In this document: one piece after another, positions 35,962 through 44,754 of the stretch | How the letters are laid out: each line of letters opens with the position of its first letter | Position numbering within the stretch: position 1 is the stretch's first letter | Assembly (NCBI RefSeq): GCF_009834545.1 | Contig: NZ_CP019427.1 | Location: 5,763,001-5,827,000 of the forward strand | Direction: 5' to 3' | Origin: Pseudomonas sp. S04 | GTDB taxonomy: Bacteria; Pseudomonadota; Gammaproteobacteria; Pseudomonadales; Pseudomonadaceae | Length of the DNA: 64,000 nt | The notes under the pieces: model-generated | Databases searched by the model: none | Told to the model about the DNA's origin: nothing | The model's input: only the letters and a program-made list of their open reading frames with translations | Program-made: the position numbers and the translations under genes

Positions 35962-37037
35962 CAGGCAAACACCTGCAGGCTGCGCGGAGGCAGGGCGACC
36001 ATGATGTCCTGGGCACCGAGGCGCTGCATGGCTTCGGGCGCCAGTTCGGCGAGCAACGCATGGCCCGGAAGATGGTTGAGCTCAAAGCTCATGCGGCAGC
36101 GATTGCCCAGGAAGGTGATCTCGCGCACCTTGGCCGGGAACAGGTTTTCCTCATGCACCAGCGGGTTGACGCTGACGGCTTCCGGGCGACAGAAGAGCCG
36201 GCCGGACGCTGCCTTGCCGCTGTTATCGGCCAGGCGCACGGGCATCCCGCCGACCTGGGCGTGGCTGTCACTGCTGCGCTGGAACGGCAACCAGTTGCCC
36301 TGGCCGACGAACTCGGCAACGAATGGGGTAGCCGGGCGGTTATAGATTTCCTGCGGGGTGGCGTACTGCTCGACCTTGCCGTTGTTCATCACGGCAATGC
36401 GGTCGGCCATCAGCATGGCCTCGTCCTGGTTGTGGGTCACCATCAGGGTGGTGATGCCCAGGCTGCGCTGCAGCTGGCGCAACTCAGTGCACAGATGCTC
36501 GCGAACCCGGGCATCGAGGGCCGACATCGGCTCGTCCAGCAGCAACAGTGAAGGTGCCGGCGCCAGGGCCCGAGCCAGCGCCACGCGCTGTTGCTGGCCG
36601 CCAGACAACTGGCCGGGGTATTTCTTTTCGCTGCCGGTCAGGCCCACCAGCTCAAGCATCTGCGCCACACGCTGACGCACTTGCTCGCGGCCACTGCCGG
36701 CCAGGCCGTAGGCAATGTTGGCTTCGACGCTGAGGTTGGGGAACAGCGCGTAGGACTGGAACAGAATCCCGTAGTCCCGCGCCTGTGGGGCCAGTAGGGA
36801 TACGTCACGATCACCCAGGTACAACTCGCCGCTATCCTGGCGCTCGAGGCCGGCAATGCAGCGCAACAAGGTGGTCTTGCCGCAGCCCGAGGGACCGAGC
36901 AGGCACACCAGCTCACCGGCCTGCACGTCCAGCGACACGTTATCCAGCGCGGTGAATGCGCCGAAGCGCTTCTCGATACCGCGCACCTTCATCGGGGTGC
37001 CGGGAAATACCTGGGCAGTTGCATTCGAGTGGTTCAT
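35961..37037 (-). CDS. 2-aminoethylphosphonate ABC transporter, ATP-binding protein
   Basis: The 358-residue ATPase has Walker A GPSGCGKT (48-55), Q-loop Gln94, signature LSGGQ (144-148), Walker B/DEP (LLLLDEP, 164-170), the switch His in VTHNQDE, and a C-terminal TOBE domain (about 280-355) typical of the PotA/spermidine and phosphonate (TIGR03265) types. It powers uptake through the double permease and is the first gene of the operon. The operon is preceded by a 176-bp gap with a palindrome, then the LysR gene on the same strand. Confidence 0.9.
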   Translation of the reverse strand: MNHSNATAQVFPGTPMKVRGIEKRFGAFTALDNVSLDVQAGELVCLLGPSGCGKTTLLRCIAGLERQDSGELYLGDRDVSLLAPQARDYGILFQSYALFPNLSVEANIAYGLAGSGREQVRQRVAQMLELVGLTGSEKKYPGQLSGGQQQRVALARALAPAPSLLLLDEPMSALDARVREHLCTELRQLQRSLGITTLMVTHNQDEAMLMADRIAVMNNGKVEQYATPQEIYNRPATPFVAEFVGQGNWLPFQRSSDSHAQVGGMPVRLADNSGKAASGRLFCRPEAVSVNPLVHEENLFPAKVREITFLGNRCRMSFELNHLPGHALLAELAPEAMQRLGAQDIMVALPPRSLQVFA

Positions 37038-37110
37038 GGACGGACCTCATCAAGCAGATGTCGGCCATCCTAGGGAGCGAATGCGTAGTTCGTGTGGCAG
37101 TGAGGCAAAA

Positions 37111-37125
37111 ACCACTGATAGTGGT
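37111..37125. promoter_or_regulatory. Candidate LysR binding palindrome upstream of the phosphonate operon
   Basis: ACCACT-GAT-AGTGGT is a perfect 6-bp inverted repeat with a 3-bp spacer, about 75-90 bp upstream of the ABC ATPase start, in the gap between the LysR gene and the operon it probably controls. LysR activators usually bind such short interrupted palindromes at about this distance from the promoter. No promoter could be fixed. Confidence 0.5.
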
Positions 37126-37213
37126 ATTGGGGGATTTTGGTTCAAGTGAGTCAGCCATCGCTAGCAGGCTGAGCGAGGGGCCGAACGCTCGGGCAGTACC
37201 GGCACAAACAAAA

Positions 37214-38077
37214 TCAGGCCGGGGCCATCTCCTGCGCCAAGCCAAGAAACGCCGCCGGCAACCGCGCGTTCTTGCGCTCCTTGAGGCAATACAGGTATTC
37301 CGCGATCTGCGGCGCGTTCTCGATGCTCAACACCCGTAGTTGCGGGTCATGGGGCACTTCCTGGCGGGCGATGATGCTGATGCCGATATTGCGCAGCACC
37401 GCCTCACGAATCGATTCGCGGCTGCCGATTTCCAGCAGGGGGCCAAAACTCACCCCGGCACTGGCGAGCAATTCTTCGGTCAGGCGGCGGGTGGTCGAGC
37501 CGCTCTCGCGCATTAACAAGGTATGCCCGGCCAAGGCGCTCAGCGGCACGTGATCGTGCACCGCCAGCGGATGGTTGCGGTGCACGGCCAGCACCAATGG
37601 GTCGGTGCCCAGCACCCGGCGGATCAGGCGGGCGTCTTCCACCAGTTGCGAGGACGCGGCCAGGTCCACCCGGTACTCCTCCAACGCTTCGAGAACCTGC
37701 TGGGAGTTGCCGATTTCCACCGAGACGTCCACCTGGGGCAGCCGCTCGCGGAAGGTTTTCACCAAGTCGAGGATGTAGTACGGCGCAGTCGCCGCGATGC
37801 GCAATGCACCCTGGACCTGACCACTGTTGCGCAGGAAAAACTCGATGTCGGCTTCCTGCTGCAGCAGCGTCTTGACCATGGGCAGCAGGCGCGCGCCCTC
37901 CTCGCTGACGGTCAGGCGGCGCCCGCCGCGGTAGAACAACTCGACCGAATACTGGCTCTCCAGGTGGCGAATCTGGGTGGTCACCGTAGGTTGGCTCAGG
38001 CCGAGCTTTTTCGCCGCCAGGGTAATACTGCCCAAACGCGCGACCATGTAAAAAGCCTTCAGCTCGGCACTCAGCAC
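37214..38077 (-). CDS. LysR family regulator of aminoethylphosphonate catabolism
   Basis: The 287-residue LysR protein has an N-terminal winged helix (AFYMVARLGSITLAAKKLGL, then SQPTVTTQIRHLESQYSVELF) and a LysR substrate-binding domain. Its place directly upstream of the phosphonate transporter fits the TIGR03339 regulators that accompany such operons. The GTG start at 38077 has AGAGG five bases upstream; a longer frame would overlap the cadA 3' end and adds only Trp/Cys-rich residues. It begins 16 bp after the cadA stop on the same strand, so it may be partly co-transcribed with the metal pump. Confidence 0.85.
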   Translation of the reverse strand: MLSAELKAFYMVARLGSITLAAKKLGLSQPTVTTQIRHLESQYSVELFYRGGRRLTVSEEGARLLPMVKTLLQQEADIEFFLRNSGQVQGALRIAATAPYYILDLVKTFRERLPQVDVSVEIGNSQQVLEALEEYRVDLAASSQLVEDARLIRRVLGTDPLVLAVHRNHPLAVHDHVPLSALAGHTLLMRESGSTTRRLTEELLASAGVSFGPLLEIGSRESIREAVLRNIGISIIARQEVPHDPQLRVLSIENAPQIAEYLYCLKERKNARLPAAFLGLAQEMAPA

Positions 38078-38093
38078 ATCAGCCTCTCTTGAT

Positions 38094-40364
38094 TTATTTG
38101 CGCAGCAGGCGCAGACCGTTGAACACCACCAGCAGGGCCACGCCCATGTCGGCAAACACTGCCATCCACATAGTGGCCAGCCCGAAGAAGGTTACCCCAA
38201 GAAAGATCGCCTTGATGACCAGGGCCAGGGCGATATTTTGCGTGAGGATATGGGAAGTCTGGCGAGACAGGCGGATAAACGCAGGAATCTTGCGCAGATC
38301 GTCGTCCATCAAGGCGACATCAGCGGTCTCGATGGCGGTATCGGTACCGGCCGCCGCCATGGCAAAACCGATCTCCGCCCGGGCCAGCGCGGGCGCGTCG
38401 TTGATCCCGTCGCCGACCATGCCGACTCGGTGCCCCTGGGCATACAAGGCCTCGATCGCCTTGAGCTTGTCGGTCGGCAGCAAGTCACCCTGGGCCTGGT
38501 CGATGCCCACCTGGGCGGCAATCGCCCGTGCCGTGTGCGGGTTGTCGCCGGTCAGCATCAGGGTTTTCACCCCCAGTGCGTGCAACTGCTCAATGGCCTC
38601 GCGGCTGGACTCCTTGACCGTGTCAGCGACGGCAAACAGGGCGAGCGGGCCCGAGGCATCAAGCAACAGGACCACGGTCTTGCCTTGTTCTTCCAGGGCG
38701 AAGAGTCGCTCTTCCAGCGCTGGCGAGCACAAGCCCAGCTCTTCCACCAGGCGATGATTACCCAGGTGGTAGACCTGGCCGTCGATCTCGCCGCGCACCC
38801 CGCGACCGGCCAGGGCTGCGAAGTTATCCACAGCGAGCAGGCTCAAGTGTTTATCCACAGCCGCCTTGGCGATGGCCAGCGATACCGGGTGGTCGGAGCG
38901 TCCGGCGAGGCTGGCGGCAAGCACCTGGGCACGGCTCTCGACCGTGGGGTCCAGTGCCAGGTAGTCGGTTTGTACCGGCTTGCCGTGGGTGATGGTGCCG
39001 GTCTTGTCCAGGGCCAGGAAGTCGAGCTTGTAGCCGCCCTCCAGGTACACGCCACCCTTGATCAGGATGCCTTTGCGCGCCGCCGCCGCCAGGCCGCTGA
39101 CGATGGTTACCGGGGTGGAGATCACCAGCGCACAAGGGCACGCCACCACCAGCAGCACCAGCGCGCGGTAAATCCAGTCGAACCAGGCCGCGCCCATGAA
39201 CAACGGTGGGATCAGCGCTACGCCCAGGGCAAAGACGAATACCACCGGGGTATAGATTTTCGAGAAGCTGTCGACAAAACGCTGGGTCGGCGCACGCGCG
39301 CCCTGGGCTTCTTCCACGGCGTGGATGATTCGCGCCAGGGTCGAGTTGTTGGCGGCCGCGGTCACCCGGTACTCCAGCGCACCGGCCTGGTTGATGGTGC
39401 CGGCAAACACCTTATCGCCCAGCGTCTTCTCGACTGGCAGGCTTTCCCCGGTAATCGGCGCCTGGTCAATGGTCGAGTTGCCGGCAACTACTTCGCCGTC
39501 CAGGCCAATGCGCTCACCCGGACGTACCCGCACCAACGCACCCAGTTCGACACTTTTAGCCTCTCGTTCGACCCACGAACCGTCTGGCTGCTGCACGGTG
39601 ACCTGTTCCGGGGTCATCTGCATCAGGCCGCTGATGGCGTTGCGCGCGCGGTCGAGGGATTTGGCTTCGATCAACTCGGCCACGGTAAACAGGAACATCA
39701 CCATCGCCGCTTCCGGCCACTGGCCGATCAGCACGGCGCCAGTCACTGCGATGCTCATCAGGGCGTTGATGTTCAGGTTGAGGTTCTTCAGGGCAATCCA
39801 GCCCTTTTTGTAGGTGCCCAGACCGCCGCTGAGGATCGACACCAGCGCGACCAGCGCCACCACCCAGGTCGGCGCAGCGCTGGTGAAGTGGATCACTTCG
39901 GCGGCCAGTGCCGTGACGCCGGAGAGCGCCAGCGGCCACCAGGGCTTTTTCACCGGCGCCGCGCGACTGTCATCCGCCTGCGCGCCGTCTTCGATCGGCT
40001 CGGCCAGCATGCCGATGGATTTGATCGCCTCGATGATCGGCGCCGTGCTCGGCAGGTCGTGGGTCACGCCCAGCACCCGGTTGATCAGGTTGAACTCCAG
40101 TTGCTGCACGCCGGCCAGCTTGCCGAGCTTGTTCTGGATTAGCGTCTGCTCCGTCGGGCAGTCCATGGCCTCGATGCGGAAACGGCTCAGGCGCGCACCG
40201 TCGGTGGGCGCCTCGCTGATCCGCACCAGTGCCGGCGCTGCGGCGCTGGAGCAGCAGGAGCCGGCGTGGCTGGCGTGGTCGTGTTTTTTTACCGGCTGAA
40301 GTGTTGCCCCATGATTGTGCTCATGCGCAGTACCGGGTTTGTGGGTGTGCTGGGAATCGCTCAT
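38094..40364 (-). CDS. cadA: Heavy-metal P-type ATPase, Cd/Zn/Pb exporter type
   Basis: The 756-residue P1B-type ATPase has a His-rich N-terminus with a CC pair (Cys37, Cys38), a heavy-metal-associated domain in which the usual CxxC is MDCPTE (67-72), the TGES actuator loop (305-308), the transmembrane CPC (409-411), DKTGT phosphorylation site (453-457) and GDGINDAP hinge. CPC and the DCxxE motif fit divalent Cd/Zn/Pb transport out of the cytoplasm. It is divergent from cadR with a shared MerR-type operator. The start has only a weak ribosome site. Confidence 0.92.
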   Translation of the reverse strand: MSDSQHTHKPGTAHEHNHGATLQPVKKHDHASHAGSCCSSAAAPALVRISEAPTDGARLSRFRIEAMDCPTEQTLIQNKLGKLAGVQQLEFNLINRVLGVTHDLPSTAPIIEAIKSIGMLAEPIEDGAQADDSRAAPVKKPWWPLALSGVTALAAEVIHFTSAAPTWVVALVALVSILSGGLGTYKKGWIALKNLNLNINALMSIAVTGAVLIGQWPEAAMVMFLFTVAELIEAKSLDRARNAISGLMQMTPEQVTVQQPDGSWVEREAKSVELGALVRVRPGERIGLDGEVVAGNSTIDQAPITGESLPVEKTLGDKVFAGTINQAGALEYRVTAAANNSTLARIIHAVEEAQGARAPTQRFVDSFSKIYTPVVFVFALGVALIPPLFMGAAWFDWIYRALVLLVVACPCALVISTPVTIVSGLAAAARKGILIKGGVYLEGGYKLDFLALDKTGTITHGKPVQTDYLALDPTVESRAQVLAASLAGRSDHPVSLAIAKAAVDKHLSLLAVDNFAALAGRGVRGEIDGQVYHLGNHRLVEELGLCSPALEERLFALEEQGKTVVLLLDASGPLALFAVADTVKESSREAIEQLHALGVKTLMLTGDNPHTARAIAAQVGIDQAQGDLLPTDKLKAIEALYAQGHRVGMVGDGINDAPALARAEIGFAMAAAGTDTAIETADVALMDDDLRKIPAFIRLSRQTSHILTQNIALALVIKAIFLGVTFFGLATMWMAVFADMGVALLVVFNGLRLLRK

Positions 40365-40395
40365 CAGGTCGCGTCCATGTAGGTGCCTGTTGCCA

Positions 40396-40426
40396 AGTAA
40401 AGACCCTGTAGCCACTATAGGGTCAA
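40396..40426 (-). promoter_or_regulatory. MerR/CadR-type cadA promoter with dyad operator
   Basis: On the minus strand TTGACC (-35) and TTTACT (-10) are separated by 19 bp, the long spacer found in promoters activated by MerR-family proteins. The dyad ACCCTATAG-TGG-CTACAGGGT, positions 40403-40423, fills the spacer. This is the classic arrangement in which metal-loaded CadR untwists the promoter to start cadA transcription. Confidence 0.9.
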
Positions 40427-40449
40427 GCACCCATTTGGAGATTGTCGCG

Positions 40450-40899
40450 ATGAAGATCGGAGAACTGGCGAAACTGACCGATTGCGCCGTCGAAACCATC
40501 CGCTACTACGAGCGTGAAGGCCTGCTGCCAGAACCGGCCCGCAGCGACGGCAACTACCGCGTCTACACCCAGGCCCATGCCGAGCGCCTGACCTTCATCC
40601 GCAACTGCCGCACCCTGGACATGACCCTCGAAGAAATCCGCAGCCTGCTGGGCCTGCGCGACAGTCCGCAGGATCAGTGCGAAAGCGTGAATGCGCTGAT
40701 CGACGAACACATCCACCACGTCAAGGCACGGATCGACGGCTTGCTCGCCCTGCAGGCGCAACTCATCGACCTGCGCCAACGCTGCAGCGAAGGGCCAGAT
40801 ATCGAACAGTGCGGGATCTTGCAGCGCTTGGAAGTGAGTGGTGGAGTGGTTGCAACGGAAGTCGAACATTCCCACGTAGGCCGCAGCCACGGCCACTAG
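40450..40899 (+). CDS. cadR: Cd(II)/Pb(II)-responsive MerR family regulator CadR
   Basis: The 149-residue MerR protein begins MKIGELAKLTDCAVETIRYYEREGLL (DNA-binding HTH). The metal-site cysteines are Cys77 (QCESV), Cys112 and Cys121 (RCSEGPDIEQC), close to the Cys77/Cys112/Cys119 set of P. putida CadR. The His-rich C-terminus (HSHVGRSHGH) is also a CadR hallmark. It senses Cd or Pb and activates the divergent cadA. The ATG lies 85 bp from that of cadA, with the operator in between. Confidence 0.93.
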   Translation: MKIGELAKLTDCAVETIRYYEREGLLPEPARSDGNYRVYTQAHAERLTFIRNCRTLDMTLEEIRSLLGLRDSPQDQCESVNALIDEHIHHVKARIDGLLALQAQLIDLRQRCSEGPDIEQCGILQRLEVSGGVVATEVEHSHVGRSHGH

Positions 40900-40915
40900 G
40901 AACACCACAAAACAC

Positions 40916-41006
40916 TGTGGGACCGGGCTTGCCCGGGATGGCGGTGGGTCAGGGGCCAAAAATGTTGGCTGTGCCGGCCCCATCGCGGGCAAGCCCGCTC
41001 CCACAG
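40916..41006. repeat. REPIN (GTGGGAG family) between convergent cadR and thyA
   Basis: TGTGGGACCGGGCTTGCCCGGGATGG and CATCGCGGGCAAGCCCGCTCCCACAG are inverted. The left copy carries compensating changes (ACCGGG/CCCGGG) that keep its stem intact, an indication that the hairpin itself is conserved. It lies just after the cadR stop. Confidence 0.9.
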
Positions 41007-41025
41007 GGGTGTTGCGTATTGCTTG

Positions 41026-41997
41026 TCAGACCGCCATTGGCGCGGTCATCGGCGCGTGGTGTTCGTAACCTTCCAGCGAGAAATCACCCGGCTCGATCAG
41101 TTCCAGCCACTCCGGCTGGTACACCCCGGTCTTGGCGAACTCCGGCACACGATCGGCGATTTTCAGGTGCGGCATCGGGAACGGCTCGCGCTTGAGCTGT
41201 TCGTTGAGCATGTCCAGGTGGTTTTCGTAGACGTGGGCATCGCCGATGAAATAGGTGAACCAGCGCGGTGTGTAACCGGTCAGGCGACCGATCAGGCTCA
41301 GCAACGCGGCGCCTTCGGTTAGGTTGAACGGCGTGCCCAGGCCCAGGTCGTTGGAGCGGATGTAGAGGGTCAAAGAGATCTCTTTGGTCTCGACATTCGG
41401 GTGGAACTGGTACAGCAAGTGGCACGGCGGCAGGGCCATTTCATCGAGCTGGGCGACGTTCCAGCCGTGGAACAGGATACGCCGGCTGCCCGGGTCCTTG
41501 ATGATGGTATCGACGCACTGGCGAACCTGGTCGATGGCCTTGTACAGCACCACGTAGGCCTGGCCGTCTTCTTCGCCTTCGGCAATCTGCCGGTAACCCT
41601 GGGCCAGGGTCTGCTCGATGGCGGCCGGGTTGCTCAGGGGGATCTGCTTGTACGCCGGCCACTTGCGCCATTGCACACCGTAGATCTCGCCCAGGTCGTC
41701 TGCGCCCTGGCGGAACGGGTTGGCCAGCCACTGCGCGTTTTCGTTGGCATTCTGGTCCCAGACCTTACAGCCCAGGGCGCGGAACTCGGCGGCGTTGTTG
41801 ACCCCGCGCAGAAAACCGCACATCTCGCCGATGGCCGACTTGAAGGCCATCTTGCGGGTGGTGATCGCCGGAAAACCTTCTTTCAGGTCATAGCGCAGCA
41901 TCGCACCGGGGAAGCTGATGGTGTTGACGCCGGTGCGGTTGGCTTGCTTGGTGCCGTTCTTGATGACGTGGGCGACCAGATCGAGATATTGCTTCAT
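41026..41997 (-). CDS. thyA: Thymidylate synthase
   Basis: The 323-residue ThyA methylates dUMP with methylene-tetrahydrofolate. The nucleophile is Cys192 in [10 protein letters not shown], with [10 protein letters not shown] (phosphate-binding Arg), [14 protein letters not shown] and the C-terminal AV. It is about 59 residues longer than E. coli ThyA because of an extra segment after YGVQWRKWP (about 114-150) and a longer stretch near the C-terminus. This long form is known from several proteobacteria. It is 57 bp downstream of lgt on the same strand. Confidence 0.96.
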   Translation of the reverse strand: MKQYLDLVAHVIKNGTKQANRTGVNTISFPGAMLRYDLKEGFPAITTRKMAFKSAIGEMCGFLRGVNNAAEFRALGCKVWDQNANENAQWLANPFRQGADDLGEIYGVQWRKWPAYKQIPLSNPAAIEQTLAQGYRQIAEGEEDGQAYVVLYKAIDQVRQCVDTIIKDPGSRRILFHGWNVAQLDEMALPPCHLLYQFHPNVETKEISLTLYIRSNDLGLGTPFNLTEGAALLSLIGRLTGYTPRWFTYFIGDAHVYENHLDMLNEQLKREPFPMPHLKIADRVPEFAKTGVYQPEWLELIEPGDFSLEGYEHHAPMTAPMAV

Positions 41998-42054
41998 GTA
42001 TTACCTGTGTCCTTGAAGGCAGGGCTCGCGGCCCTGCGCTTCGAATATAAAGCG

Positions 42055-42870
42055 TCAAGCGGCCGGGACAGCCGGTGCCTTGGGTGCGCGGTGATAGGCC
42101 AGCCAGATCAGGAACAGTCCGCCAACGATCATCGGGATGCACAATACTTGGCCCATGGTCAGCCAGTTCCACGCCAGGTAGCCCAACTGGGCGTCCGGCA
42201 CGCGGTAGAACTCGACGATAAAGCGGAAGATACCGTAGAACAGCGCGAACATCCCGGAGACCGCCATGGTCGGCCGCGGCTTGCGCGAGAACAGCCAGAG
42301 GATGGCGAACAACGCCACGCCTTCGAGGGCGAACTGGTACAGCTGCGACGGGTGGCGCGCCAGCTGGGCCGGGTCGCTAAACGACGGGAAGACCATGGCC
42401 CACGGCACGTCGGTCGGCTTGCCCCACAACTCGGCGTTGATGAAGTTGCCGATCCGCCCGGCACCCAGGCCGATTGGCACCATCGGGGCGACGAAGTCCA
42501 TTAGCTGGAAGAACGACTTGCCGTTCTTTTTGCCGAACCACAAGGCCGCCAGCATCACGCCGATGAAACCACCGTGGAACGACATGCCGCCCTTCCACAC
42601 CTCGAAAATCAAGGTCGGGTTGGCGAGGTAGGCACTCAGGTCGTAAAACAGCACATACCCCAGGCGGCCGCCGACGATCACGCCCATCGACATCCAAAAA
42701 ACCATGTCGGAGAGTTTTTCCTTGGTCCAGGTCGGATCGAAGCGGTTCAACCTGCGTGACGCCAACAGCCAGGCACCGCCGATGCCGACCAGGTACATCA
42801 GGCCGTACCAGTGGATTTTCAGCGGGCCAATGGCCAGGGCCACCGGGTCAATCTGCGGGTAAGGCAGCAT
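42055..42870 (-). CDS. lgt: Phosphatidylglycerol--prolipoprotein diacylglyceryl transferase
   Basis: The 271-residue inner-membrane enzyme attaches diacylglycerol to the lipobox Cys of prolipoproteins. Signature elements are HGGFIG (99-104) and [19 protein letters not shown] (from 137), plus seven or so membrane helices and the N-terminal [17 protein letters not shown] precedes the ATG. It forms an operon with thyA, the common proteobacterial arrangement. Confidence 0.97.
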   Translation of the reverse strand: MLPYPQIDPVALAIGPLKIHWYGLMYLVGIGGAWLLASRRLNRFDPTWTKEKLSDMVFWMSMGVIVGGRLGYVLFYDLSAYLANPTLIFEVWKGGMSFHGGFIGVMLAALWFGKKNGKSFFQLMDFVAPMVPIGLGAGRIGNFINAELWGKPTDVPWAMVFPSFSDPAQLARHPSQLYQFALEGVALFAILWLFSRKPRPTMAVSGMFALFYGIFRFIVEFYRVPDAQLGYLAWNWLTMGQVLCIPMIVGGLFLIWLAYHRAPKAPAVPAA

Positions 42871-42952
42871 TGCGACTCCTCGTTAGAGTTGAAACCTAAA
42901 ATTCCTGGCGCGACCCTGCCACGCCGAGATTAAGCCAGGATTGTGCCCTGCC

Positions 42953-43735
42953 TCAGAGCAGGAAACTGGTGCCCACGCACAGCAGCAAAGCGGCAAACAG
43001 CCTTTTCAGCAATCGCGGCGACAACCGGTGGGCCAGTCGCGCGCCAAAGCGGGCGAAGACCATGCTGGTCAGGGCAATGCCCAGCAGCGCCGGCAAATAA
43101 ACGAAACCCAGACTATGAGCGGGCAACAGGGGATCATGCCAGCCCAGAATCATGAAACTTAATGCACTTGCCAAGGCGATCGGCAACCCGCAGGCGGACG
43201 ACGTCGCCACGGCCTGCTGCATCGGCACACTGCGCCAGGTCAGAAATGGCACGGTCAGCGAGCCGCCACCAATCCCGAAGATCGCCGAGGCCCAGCCAAT
43301 CACGCTACCGGCCACGGTCAGACCGAACTTGCCGGGAACCGTTCGACTGGCCTTGGGCTTGAGCTCCAGGGCCATCTGCACGGCGATCACCAGGGCAAAC
43401 ACACCAATGATCTTCTGCAGGTGCGGACCGGAGATCGCCTCGGCGGTCAGCGCGCCGAAGCCGGCCCCGAGCAGGATCCCCAGGGTCATCCAGGCAAAAA
43501 TCGGCCAGCGCACCGCGCCTTTGCGCTGGTGTTCACGCACCGCGTTGATCGAGGTGAATATGATGGTGGCCAGCGAAGTGCCGACGGCCAGGTGGGTCAG
43601 CACCGACGCATCAAAACCCTGCAAAGTGAAGCTGAACACCAACACCGGCACGATGATGATCCCGCCACCCACCCCAAACAGCCCGGCCAGCACGCCTGCA
43701 CAGGCGCCCAGCAGCAAATAGAGCAAAAATTCCAT
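42953..43735 (-). CDS. Sulfite exporter TauE/SafE family protein
   Basis: The 260-residue membrane protein has eight or so hydrophobic helices and the family's duplicated glycine motif: AGLFGVGGGIIIVPVL (about 18-33) and ASAIFGIGGGSLTVPFL (about 155-171). The family transports sulfite, sulfonates or related organic anions; the substrate here is unknown. AAGGA supports the ATG at 43735; the longer frame upstream has no features. It lies upstream of lgt on the same strand and may be co-transcribed. Confidence 0.87.
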   Translation of the reverse strand: MEFLLYLLLGACAGVLAGLFGVGGGIIIVPVLVFSFTLQGFDASVLTHLAVGTSLATIIFTSINAVREHQRKGAVRWPIFAWMTLGILLGAGFGALTAEAISGPHLQKIIGVFALVIAVQMALELKPKASRTVPGKFGLTVAGSVIGWASAIFGIGGGSLTVPFLTWRSVPMQQAVATSSACGLPIALASALSFMILGWHDPLLPAHSLGFVYLPALLGIALTSMVFARFGARLAHRLSPRLLKRLFAALLLCVGTSFLL

Positions 43736-43871
43736 GATCGTCCTTGTCCGCTTCGCAAAAAAAGCAGCCGCATGGTAACGGATGCGGGGCCCCAGGCTCC
43801 ACTGTGGATGACGATGGATCGATGAGCGATGTCTGCGTACAGTGGGCAGAAAAACACACAAGGACCACCTT

Positions 43872-44618
43872 ATGTGCCTGATTGTTTTTGCCTGGCGCCC
43901 GGACCACGGCACTCCCCTGATCGTCGCGGCCAACCGTGACGAGTTCTATGCCCGCCCCAGCCTGCCGCTGGCGGCATGGCCCGAAGCGCCACAGGTGCAT
44001 GCCGGGCGCGACCTGGAGGCCGGAGGCACTTGGCTGGGCATTGGCGCAGACGGACGTTTTGCCGCCCTGACCAACATCCGCAATCCGCACCAGCCGCCGG
44101 CGCGTAAATCCCGTGGCGAACTGGTGGCGCGGTTCCTCACCGGCGAATTGCCCATAGACCAGTATTTGGCCGATGTTGTCGGCAGATCGCTGGAGTATGC
44201 CGGCTTTAACCTGCTGATCGGCAATCGCCAGGAACTCTGGCACTACAACGCGCAAGAGACCGCGCCGCGCCAACTGACTGCCGGAGTCTACGGTGTGTCC
44301 AACGCCGGGCTCGATACCCCCTGGCCCAAGCTGCTCAAGGCCAAGGCGGCGCTGAGCGAAGTACTCGATGATCCGCAGCCGCAAGCGCTGCTGGCTTTGC
44401 TGGGCGATCCACAGACGGCACCGTTCGGTGACTTGCCGGATACCGGGGTCGGGCTGGCGACCGAGAGCCTGCTGTCCAGCGTGTTTATTGCCAGTACCAC
44501 CTACGGCACGCGCGCGAGTACCGCGCTGATTGTCCAGGCGGATGGCTCACGGGTGATGGTGGAGCGCAGTTTCGGGCCGTATGGCGGGCATCTTGGGGAA
44601 GTTCAGATCAGGCTTTGA
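43872..44618 (+). CDS. NRDE family protein (TANGO2-like)
   Basis: The 248-residue protein begins MCLIVFAWRP with Cys2, which becomes N-terminal after Met removal, and has the family motif ANRDEF (20-25), followed by GGTWLG and NIRNP. The family has an Ntn-hydrolase-like layout; human TANGO2 is linked to haem or lipid handling, but the bacterial function is not settled. AAGGA precedes the ATG. Divergent from the TauE/SafE gene. Confidence 0.86.
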   Translation: MCLIVFAWRPDHGTPLIVAANRDEFYARPSLPLAAWPEAPQVHAGRDLEAGGTWLGIGADGRFAALTNIRNPHQPPARKSRGELVARFLTGELPIDQYLADVVGRSLEYAGFNLLIGNRQELWHYNAQETAPRQLTAGVYGVSNAGLDTPWPKLLKAKAALSEVLDDPQPQALLALLGDPQTAPFGDLPDTGVGLATESLLSSVFIASTTYGTRASTALIVQADGSRVMVERSFGPYGGHLGEVQIRL

Positions 44619-44646
44619 AGTGGTGTGGTGTTGCCTGGACTGGCCC

Positions 44647-44740
44647 CATCGCGGGCAAGCCCGCTCCCACAGTGGATTTGTGTAGGCCCACTATTTTGTG
44701 ATCAACACCAAACCCTGTGGGAGCGGGCTTGCCCGCGATG
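44647..44740. repeat. REPIN (GTGGGAG family) between convergent NRDE gene and ptsP
   Basis: CATCGCGGGCAAGCCCGCTCCCACAG and CTGTGGGAGCGGGCTTGCCCGCGATG are perfect inverted REPs about 43 bp apart. The element ends 15 bp before the ptsP stop codon. Confidence 0.94.
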
Positions 44741-44754
44741 ACACCGCCGCAGGT

